A DNA stretch of 64,000 nt from Sphaerochaeta associata. GTDB taxonomy: Bacteria; Spirochaetota; Spirochaetia; Sphaerochaetales; Sphaerochaetaceae. The stretch covers positions 1,364,001-1,428,000 of the forward strand of contig NZ_CP094929.1 in NCBI RefSeq assembly GCF_022869165.1, given 5' to 3'. Shown here in pieces: positions 57,735-64,000 of the stretch. The translations under genes and the position numbers were made by a program. Positions within the stretch are counted from its first letter, which is position 1; each line of letters starts with the position of its first letter. Under the pieces are notes generated by a model. The model worked only from the letters and a program-made list of their open reading frames with translations, was not told the origin of the DNA and ran no database searches.

Positions 57735-57991
57735 GTATAGCACTGAAGAGAAACCCGGAAGCAGAGAACGAAGTAGTCCCAGAAAACAGCATCAGCGGAC
57801 AAAAAGCAAAACAACTATTCTCGCAAGAAACGAGGACTCCGAAAAAGGAAAACAAGGTTCTTACTACGTTTTCCATTGAACCGTCCTTCAAGCGGGAGTT
57901 GGAAGAATTGTTTGCCAGCATGGGATTGGGGTGGGCTGCAGGTATACGGTTCTCTTTGAAAGAATTCTCTAAAAAACATGCGCAAGAGTAA
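57725..57991 (+). CDS. Small partner protein of ParA, unknown
   Basis: An 88-residue protein. The first in-frame start is TTG at 57725, overlapping the parA end by ten bases; other starts are possible because no ATG appears before residue 65. The N-terminal 45 residues are charged and disordered-looking. The C-terminal half (TTFSIEPSFKRELEELFASM, AGIRFSLKEFSKKH) resembles ribbon-helix-helix DNA-binding proteins that serve as centromere-binding partners of type Ib ParA. This assignment is mainly from context. Confidence 0.6.
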   Translation: MEIGIALKRNPEAENEVVPENSISGQKAKQLFSQETRTPKKENKVLTTFSIEPSFKRELEELFASMGLGWAAGIRFSLKEFSKKHAQE

Positions 57992-58472
57992 ATGTTTCAT
58001 ATTCTGATGCAATGAATACAAAAATTAGTTATATTCAATATATTTTGAATAGTTCATATTTATGCATTTAGAATAGTATTAATACAGTTAATTATAGAAA
58101 AAGTATCAATATTATATAAAAATAATTTGTATGAAACGTATAATACATACTATAAAAGTATTGTTGCTAAACGATAATACATAAAAAACGATACAATAAA
58201 TACACAAGATGGAGATTTTATCCATGTCTAACAATTTTGAGGAATACGAATAGTAATAATATAAAAATTATATGTAATAAATATTGTAATACGATATTGT
58301 AATATTGGATATAACAATTATGATAGTCAAATAAAGACTATATTACATAAAAATCAATTAGAACATATCAATTAAATTATGAATTTGATATATGCTGATG
58401 GTTCTCATTGTATGAAATAACTTTTGTTCTCTACAAGAACCTGCGGTATACTGACAGACAGCGAGGTTGAGC
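57992..58472. other. AT-rich region after parA pair
   Basis: About 480 bases, mostly A and T, with no gene. ATATTGTAAT occurs twice 13 bases apart (58281-58290 and 58294-58303). A nine-codon frame MSNNFEEYE with GGAG ahead of it begins at 58224, perhaps a remnant of a lost gene. The region mirrors the one on the other side of the parA pair. Confidence 0.6.
58281..58303 (+). repeat. Tandem ATATTGTAAT, 13-base period
   Basis: Two exact copies of ATATTGTAAT separated by ACG; the following ATATTGG partly continues the pattern. A candidate binding site for the ParA partner. Confidence 0.5.
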
Positions 58473-60089
58473 ATGGCAGAGAACTGGTGGCAGGATTGTG
58501 TTGTCTACCAAATCTATCCAAGGAGTTTTCAGGATAGCAACGGTGATGGAATAGGGGATATTCCAGGTATCATCCAGCGTTTGGATTACCTGCAGACACT
58601 ATTGATTGATGCAATCTGGCTCAGTCCGATTTTTCTCTCTCCCATGGCTGATTTCGGCTACGACATTTCCGATTACTGCAGCATCGATCCAGTCTTTGGT
58701 ACTATGGCTGATGTTGAGAGACTTATCTCGGAAGCACACAAGAGGAACATTCGTGTAATATTTGATATGGTTCTCAATCATACTTCCCTCGAGCATCCTT
58801 GGTTTGCTGAAAGCCGGTTGTCGCGACAGAGTGAGAAAGCTGATTTTTATATTTGGTCTGATACGATACCGAACAATTGGCATGCTGCTTTCGGGGGAAG
58901 AGCCTGGACGTATGATTCAACACGCAAGCAATATTACTTGCACTCATTTCTTCCTGATCAGCCCGACCTCAATTGGAGGAGTTCCAAGACGGTTGAAGCG
59001 ATTTTTAATCAGCTTGCCTTTTGGTTGGACAAGGGAATCGATGGGTTTCGGCTGGATGTCATCAATTGCATAGTCAAGGATGAGGCATTGCGAAATAATC
59101 CAAAGATTATCGGTTCGCGTCCCCGTCCCTACGATATGCAACGCCATATATTCGATCGGAACAGGCCTGAATCACACCAAAAGTTGAAAATGTTGCGTAA
59201 ACTCATTGATGGGTATGACCAACGTATGCTGGTCGGTGAAATCATGGTTGAGCTTCCAGGTGAGCCTGAACTTGCCGCTTCCTATCTGGGTAGGTTCCAG
59301 GATGAACTGCATCTATGTTTTGACTTCTCCCTGGCCTATACTCGGTTTTCTGCAGTGAAGTGGAAAAAGGTTGCAAAGCGTTGGTATGAAGCTGTGGGAA
59401 AACATAGGGTTCCGACATGGGTATTAAATAATCATGATATTCCAAGAATAGTAAGCCGATTGCACGGCAATGAAGAAAAAGCACGCTTAGCCGCTCTGTT
59501 CCTCTTGACCCAACGCGGTGCAATTTTCTTGTATTACGGAGAAGAGTTGGGCTTACCGAATTCCAAGATATCACGAGCTGCCATGCATGATCCGCTGGGC
59601 AAGAGGTATTGGCCGTTCCATCCAGGCAGGGACCCCGAGCGTGGTCCCATGGTATGGAGTACCGGAGAGGGGAATGGTTTTACCACCGGTGAGAGCTGGC
59701 TTGCAAGTGCGAAAGCGGCAAACCGGTATTCAGTGGAGAACCAAGAACTGGAACAGGATTCGATGCTTCATTTCTATCGCCGACTGCTTTCGTTGCGTAA
59801 GGAAGATGAAGTGTTGAGGAACGGGTTATGCACCTTTATCGATACCTCTTGCATGCATATTCTGGCCTATTGCCGGGAAATCGGATCCGACCAACGCTTG
59901 ATTCTTTTGAACATGAGCAATAAGAACCAAATTTGCTCAGTACCGTTGGTGCAAACCAGTGCAATGCAATGTGAACTCATCTTCAGCACTGAAGCTCGGT
60001 CTGGACGGATGGATGATCTGCATGCAATACAAATCGGCCCCTTCCAGGGCCGAATCTATCGCTTGCTTGTCAAGGATTCCAATCTATAG
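58473..60089 (+). CDS. Family 13 alpha-glucosidase (oligo-1,6-glucosidase type)
   Basis: A 538-residue GH13 enzyme. WWQDCVVYQIYPRSFQDSNG is the typical N-terminus. The nucleophile Asp near residue 195 lies in DGFRLDVIN, the acid/base Glu in MLVGEIMVEL and the stabilising Asp in LNNHDIPRIV. There is no signal peptide. It is likely to hydrolyse alpha-1,4 or alpha-1,6 linked glucose oligomers in the cytoplasm. ATG at 58473 follows GAGG by six bases. It ends in a six-base overlap with glnN, which is convergent. Confidence 0.94.
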   Translation: MAENWWQDCVVYQIYPRSFQDSNGDGIGDIPGIIQRLDYLQTLLIDAIWLSPIFLSPMADFGYDISDYCSIDPVFGTMADVERLISEAHKRNIRVIFDMVLNHTSLEHPWFAESRLSRQSEKADFYIWSDTIPNNWHAAFGGRAWTYDSTRKQYYLHSFLPDQPDLNWRSSKTVEAIFNQLAFWLDKGIDGFRLDVINCIVKDEALRNNPKIIGSRPRPYDMQRHIFDRNRPESHQKLKMLRKLIDGYDQRMLVGEIMVELPGEPELAASYLGRFQDELHLCFDFSLAYTRFSAVKWKKVAKRWYEAVGKHRVPTWVLNNHDIPRIVSRLHGNEEKARLAALFLLTQRGAIFLYYGEELGLPNSKISRAAMHDPLGKRYWPFHPGRDPERGPMVWSTGEGNGFTTGESWLASAKAANRYSVENQELEQDSMLHFYRRLLSLRKEDEVLRNGLCTFIDTSCMHILAYCREIGSDQRLILLNMSNKNQICSVPLVQTSAMQCELIFSTEARSGRMDDLHAIQIGPFQGRIYRLLVKDSNL

Positions 60090-62213
60090 CCTGAAGAGCA
60101 AATCGTCATAACTAGGGAACGGCCAATATGACTTGTCTGTATAGGTTTCCATGAGATCGAGGTGACTTCGAAGGGTTTGCATTTGGGCGACCACTTCATC
60201 GCGGTAGATCTGGGCCTGCTTGAGTACCTCATCCTTGTAGGATAATGCCTTGGCAATGCAGACATGCAGCAATTCTGTGCCTTCAATCGCTTGGTTCAAG
60301 GCATTCTGAACGATGGAAATTGTCTGTCTCTGAATTGCTACGTCAAAGCCCAACGATTCTTGCCTGGCAATTGCATCACAGAGGTTGCCGATGTAGCGGA
60401 TAACCGATGGAATGACATGCTTTCTGCACATCTCAACCATAATGGAAGCTTCCACATTGATTTGTTTGCTGTACGTCTGCAGATTGATTTCCAAACGGGA
60501 GGATATCTCGGATTTGGTGAATATGTTCTGCTTTTCAAACAACTCGATGCTCTTCTCGGTTACCAATTGCGGGAGGGCACTGACTGTATCCTTGTAATCG
60601 GGCAAGCCTCTGAGCAGTGCTTCTTCCTTCCATTCCTTGCTGTAACCGTTTCCGTTGAACACAATCCGCTTATGGCCCTGATAGAAATCGCGGATGATAT
60701 TGTGTGATTCGAGTTCAATATCCTGTGCCTTCTCCAGTCTTTGGGCGACTTCTTCAAGAACCTGAGCAACGGCTGCGTTGATATAGATGTTGGGATCGGC
60801 CATTGATTGTGAGGAACCTACCATGCGGTATTCAAACTTGTTTCCCGTAAATGCGATGGGACTGGTACGATTGCGGTCGGTCAGATCCTTGGGCAGCTGG
60901 GGCAGCATGGTCATTCCCATTTTGACAAACTGGCGGTCGCTTTTAGTACAGCAGCCTTCCATGGTTATGGTTTCGAGAATTGAGGTCAGTTGGTCTCCAA
61001 GATATATGCTGATGATGGCAGGCGGCGCCTCCGAGGCTCCCAGTCGGTGGTCATTGCCGGCGGTAGCAGCCCCGCAGCGGATCAGGGGGGCGTATTCATC
61101 CATCGCCTTGATGAATGAGGTAAGAAAAATGAGGAACTGAAGGTTGTCCTCGACATTATTGCCCGGTGCAAGCAGGTTGGTGCTGTCATCGGTGGAGAGC
61201 GACCAGTTATCGTGTTTTCCCGACCCATTGACTCCTAAAAATGGTTTTTCATGCAACAGCGCTACCATGCCGTGACGCAAGGCAACCATCTGCAGCACAT
61301 CCATTAGAAGCTGGTTGTGGTCGGTTGAGAGGTTTGCCGCATCGTAGACGACCGCAATTTCAAATTGATTGGGAGCGGCTTCCTTGTGCTGGGTCTTGCT
61401 GCTGATGCCCAGCTTCCAAAGCTCGTAGTTGAGCTCGCTCATGAAGACGGTGACACGATCGCCGATTGTGCCGTAATAATGGTCGTTGAGTTCCTGGCCT
61501 TTGGCGGCTAGGTTTCCCATGACAGTCCTTCCCGACAGCCTGAGATCGGGACGCTGGTCGTAGAACTTCTTATCCACCAAGAAGTACTCCTGCTCAGGCC
61601 CGATATTGATGATGATGCGTTTGGCTTTTGTGTTGCCCAAAGCCCTTAGAACCCGTAGCGTCTGTTTTTCAAGGGCTTGGTTGGAGCGTAGCAGGGGAAC
61701 CTTCTTATCCAGCGCTTCTCCGTTGTAAGAGAAGAAAGCGGTGGGGATGTAGAGTGTTTTGACTCCGTTCACATCCTTGAGGAAGGCTGGCGAAGACGTA
61801 TCCCATGCTGTATACCCCCGTGCCTCAAACGTCGCCCTGAGGCCTCCGTTGGGAAAGGAGGAGGCATCGCCTTCGCCTTTGATCAACTCCTTGCCGGAGA
61901 ACTCAAGCAGAACCTTCCCTCCCTTGGTAGGGCTGATGAAGGAGTCGTGTTTCTCCGCCGTCAGACCGGTCAAGGGCTGAAACCAGTGACAGAAATGGGT
62001 GGCTCCCTTGGAAAGAGCCCATTGTTTCATCGCACTTGCAACATAGTCGGCCAGCTCGCTGGTTAGTTCGCGTTGTCCACGCTGCACCTCTTTCAGTTCC
62101 CTGATGGTAAGGTCACTGAGATATTTACCCATCTCTACTTCTGTAAAGCAGTTGATGCCATAGAAATCGGTAACCGGAGTTTTTGCGTAGTCGATGTCGA
62201 ACATAGTGCCCAT
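60084..62213 (-). CDS. glnN: Glutamine synthetase type III
   Basis: A 709-residue GSIII enzyme, the length and style of the GlnN family of Bacteroides and spirochaetes, not of GlnA. THFCHWFQPLTGLTAEKHDS is the N-terminal signature; INIGPEQEYFLVDKKFYDQR and FLGVNGSGKHDNWSL are catalytic-domain motifs with ATP and metal ligands. It makes glutamine from glutamate and ammonia. Start: both ATG 62213 and 62204 are near GAGGAGAGG. It ends by overlapping the GH13 stop. Confidence 0.96.
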   Translation of the reverse strand: MGTMFDIDYAKTPVTDFYGINCFTEVEMGKYLSDLTIRELKEVQRGQRELTSELADYVASAMKQWALSKGATHFCHWFQPLTGLTAEKHDSFISPTKGGKVLLEFSGKELIKGEGDASSFPNGGLRATFEARGYTAWDTSSPAFLKDVNGVKTLYIPTAFFSYNGEALDKKVPLLRSNQALEKQTLRVLRALGNTKAKRIIINIGPEQEYFLVDKKFYDQRPDLRLSGRTVMGNLAAKGQELNDHYYGTIGDRVTVFMSELNYELWKLGISSKTQHKEAAPNQFEIAVVYDAANLSTDHNQLLMDVLQMVALRHGMVALLHEKPFLGVNGSGKHDNWSLSTDDSTNLLAPGNNVEDNLQFLIFLTSFIKAMDEYAPLIRCGAATAGNDHRLGASEAPPAIISIYLGDQLTSILETITMEGCCTKSDRQFVKMGMTMLPQLPKDLTDRNRTSPIAFTGNKFEYRMVGSSQSMADPNIYINAAVAQVLEEVAQRLEKAQDIELESHNIIRDFYQGHKRIVFNGNGYSKEWKEEALLRGLPDYKDTVSALPQLVTEKSIELFEKQNIFTKSEISSRLEINLQTYSKQINVEASIMVEMCRKHVIPSVIRYIGNLCDAIARQESLGFDVAIQRQTISIVQNALNQAIEGTELLHVCIAKALSYKDEVLKQAQIYRDEVVAQMQTLRSHLDLMETYTDKSYWPFPSYDDLLFRL

Positions 62214-62292
62214 CCTCTCCTCTGTGGTCGTTTATTCTTGACAATACACACTTTCACGGGAGTTTTGCAAGGAGAGAAGAGTGCAAGTGGGA

Positions 62293-63366
62293 CTAGATGG
62301 TATCGATTGGGGTGATATTGACGGTGATGGTATCAGAATAGATGCCAGCAGGGGCCATCTCAGCCTTGAAGCTGTCCACTCGTGTCACTTGAATATCCTT
62401 GGTGAAAGTTCCTTCGCCCAGCCCTGTCCAACCAATAGGCGATCCGCCCGTTACATCCTGACCGTTGAACCGCAAGGTATAGGGGATTGCATATAAATTG
62501 GAAAGTCCATCCAGATGCAAACTGAAGTGAGGACTGTTGGAGCGGTTGCTGAACACCACATGCACCCCGTAGGTGGTGTCGGCAGCTGCATTGGTTATCA
62601 CCAATTGGGCGCGGGCCACACGTGCCACGTTCGACCCGTATGCCTGGGATATGGTGAAGCTCTGATTATCGTATATGGAGAGCAGGTAACTGACAGGTGC
62701 AGAGGGCTGACCGAACGGGACTGGCTGGGGTGGGGCGGACGTTCCGCTGGACAGAAGCGGAGTTGTCACTTGCGGGTCATTGTTGTTGACCGGCACAAGC
62801 GTTTCATTTCCCGGCCAATAGCCGCTTCCGCTATTTGCTACCGCTACTTGAAAGCCTCCAAAGGTTCCACTAGTCAGCGTGTACTGAGCCCCGCTCTTAT
62901 ATCGCCACCAATCCTGGTCGCTTACCAGATAGAACTCGGCAGTGAATGTCGAAACGTTGAGATTGCCGTTCTCTGTGCGCAGCGGCTGCGATCCATCACT
63001 TTGCCACAGCGGGTTGGCTTGAGTGACGCCTTTGACGGTGGACACTGCATACAGCGTGAAGTATGTCGCCTGATTCACATAGACTGGAAGACCTGTCTGC
63101 CAATCATTGCTCCAGGTGATCGGGCCGGTGAACTGGAAACTGGTGGAAAGGTTGACATTGAGGATGTTCGGATCAAAGAGCTGATTGCCCACAGGCTTTA
63201 TGGTCAGCGTACCCATATGCGCCACCAGTTTATTAGTATTCAAGGGACTGAATCCCTGCTCAAAATAGAGCGAATCCTTGGGTACCCAGGTCGCAGTAAT
63301 TTGAGCTGACAGCTGAAAGGATATCGCTGAGAGAAATACCAATAAAAGTGTCCGAATTTTTCCCAT
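62293..63366 (-). CDS. Secreted pilin-like protein of chaperone-usher type
   Basis: A 357-residue exported protein, start MGKIRTLLLV with a signal peptide ending near FQLSA. It is beta-rich, rich in Ser, Thr and Asn, and has no Cys. The C-terminus GIYSDTITVNITP ends in the alternating hydrophobic strand typical of subunits recognised by pilus chaperones (spore-coat-U-like, G-Y-x-D-T-V/I-T-V). There is a Pro-rich stretch (SSGTSAPPQPVPFGQPSAP) in the middle. It is a paralogue of the gene at 63428. No Shine-Dalgarno sequence is clear. Confidence 0.7.
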   Translation of the reverse strand: MGKIRTLLLVFLSAISFQLSAQITATWVPKDSLYFEQGFSPLNTNKLVAHMGTLTIKPVGNQLFDPNILNVNLSTSFQFTGPITWSNDWQTGLPVYVNQATYFTLYAVSTVKGVTQANPLWQSDGSQPLRTENGNLNVSTFTAEFYLVSDQDWWRYKSGAQYTLTSGTFGGFQVAVANSGSGYWPGNETLVPVNNNDPQVTTPLLSSGTSAPPQPVPFGQPSAPVSYLLSIYDNQSFTISQAYGSNVARVARAQLVITNAAADTTYGVHVVFSNRSNSPHFSLHLDGLSNLYAIPYTLRFNGQDVTGGSPIGWTGLGEGTFTKDIQVTRVDSFKAEMAPAGIYSDTITVNITPIDTI

Positions 63367-63427
63367 ACGCAAATGCTATAGAAGACTTGATGGTTAGGCA
63401 AGAGTGGTAGCTCAGTGATAAAAAATC

Positions 63428-64000
63428 CTACAGTGGCGTGATGGTTACCGTAATGGTATCGACATAGGTTCCTTCGACCGCCCGTTCGGCGATGGCCTGG
63501 CTGACAGTCGGGATTCGGACGCTGATGTCCTTGGAATTGATATTCACTTTATCCAGATTCAACCAGTCATAGGAAACCGATGGTTGGATGGCAATGCCGC
63601 CGAATACCAGGGAATAGGGGATGAAATATACGAAGGCTGGAGAAGCATCCTTGTGTTGCAGGCGGAAATAGTCCGGGGTATCGTTTGCCCCGGTAAACTT
63701 GACCTGTACCTTGTAGTCATACTTGTCGGGGTCCGTGCCCACCAACTGCAAATTGGCCGTTGCGATGGAAATATTGTTCGTGTATGCATCAGTGAGGATG
63801 AAATCAGGCTTTTTTACAATGGAAAAGTCATACTTGGTATGATAGACAGGCGGACCATAGGGAAGCGGCTCGGGTACAGCAGTCCCCGTAGCAAGGAAGG
63901 GCGCCGGTGCCGCTGGGGGATCGCCGTTCTCCGGGATGACTTGCCCGTTTACGGGAATGAAATCATAGGTGTTTGTATTGGTTGTCTTCTTCGTTTGGAC
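63428..64000 (-). CDS. Secreted pilin-like protein, C-terminal part (runs off the window)
   Basis: The frame is open to the right edge, so the N-terminus lies outside. The visible 190 residues resemble the preceding gene: FIPVNGQVIPENGDPP, then a Pro-rich segment ending EPLPYGPPVYH, then a beta-rich domain, and a C-terminal end GTYVDTITVTITPL. This is the same DTITV end. It was probably duplicated from its neighbour and could be a second subunit. No start codon was found in the window. Confidence 0.7.
   Translation of the reverse strand, partial: VQTKKTTNTNTYDFIPVNGQVIPENGDPPAAPAPFLATGTAVPEPLPYGPPVYHTKYDFSIVKKPDFILTDAYTNNISIATANLQLVGTDPDKYDYKVQVKFTGANDTPDYFRLQHKDASPAFVYFIPYSLVFGGIAIQPSVSYDWLNLDKVNINSKDISVRIPTVSQAIAERAVEGTYVDTITVTITPL

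Noticed and set aside
58224-58253. Nine-codon gene MSNNFEEYE
   Set aside because: It has a plausible ribosome-binding site but is too short to call a gene; noted only as a possible remnant.
56083-58472. CRISPR array in the AT-rich island
   Set aside because: The repeats are few, unequal in spacing and too short, and there are no cas genes.
62515-63309. A 264-codon plus-strand frame
   Set aside because: It is antisense to the pilin-like gene, which has a signal peptide and a chaperone-type C-terminus.

Overview
The window looks like a chromosomal segment of a Sphaerochaeta-like spirochaete (family Sphaerochaetaceae). The basis is the nine-subunit V-type ATPase operon, a 16S-tRNAIle-23S-5S rRNA operon, GC near 50 %, and a fermentative gene set (iron alcohol dehydrogenase, LUD protein, glycosidases, TRAP transport). 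The genus is inferred from gene content; comparing the complete 16S gene at 35338-36878 would settle it.

Layout. 0-3 kb: end of a CBM9-like gene, tcdA and a TatD hydrolase, and the branched-chain amino acid exporter pair azlCD. 3-6.5 kb: a conserved unknown, then a four-gene minus-strand operon of an FMN-binding membrane protein, two polytopic membrane proteins and a membrane-anchored MsrB-MsrA fusion. 6.6-13.1 kb: a hybrid DeoR/periplasmic-binding-like regulator divergent from an arabinose-isomerase-like enzyme and a TRAP transporter. 13.1-15.7 kb: phosphoesterase, YhhN-like protein, tRNA-Pro(GGG), TetR regulator. 15.7-19.9 kb: a PapD-like chaperone and an usher-like outer-membrane protein. 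19.9-29.5 kb: V-ATPase operon followed without a gap by a universal stress protein and a PTS EIIA protein. 29.5-34.9 kb: unknown protein, alcohol dehydrogenase/LUD operon, beta-CASP nuclease, GNAT acetyltransferase. 34.9-40.3 kb: rRNA operon with promoter, processing stem and terminator. 40.4-45.7 kb: a TauE/SafE permease and an ABC-F gene cut in two by an IS21-family element. 45.7-54.5 kb: arsenic-type operon (arsR, permease, thioredoxin-like, arsC), DMT and MFS transporters, typA, exodeoxyribonuclease III, asnA, HAD phosphatase. 54.5-62.2 kb: GH1 and GH13 glycosidases around a very AT-rich island with a plasmid-type parA pair, then type III glutamine synthetase. 62.3-64 kb: two related secreted proteins with pilin-like C-termini, the second running off the window.

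The parts most worth following are: the possible exported, flavin-linked methionine-sulfoxide repair operon; the chaperone-usher locus, whose usher has an uncleaved-looking membrane anchor plus proline-rich linker and whose likely substrates sit 43 kb away; the V-ATPase operon extended by two possible regulators; and the parA island with its repeats. All functions are read from motifs and context; no database search was run.
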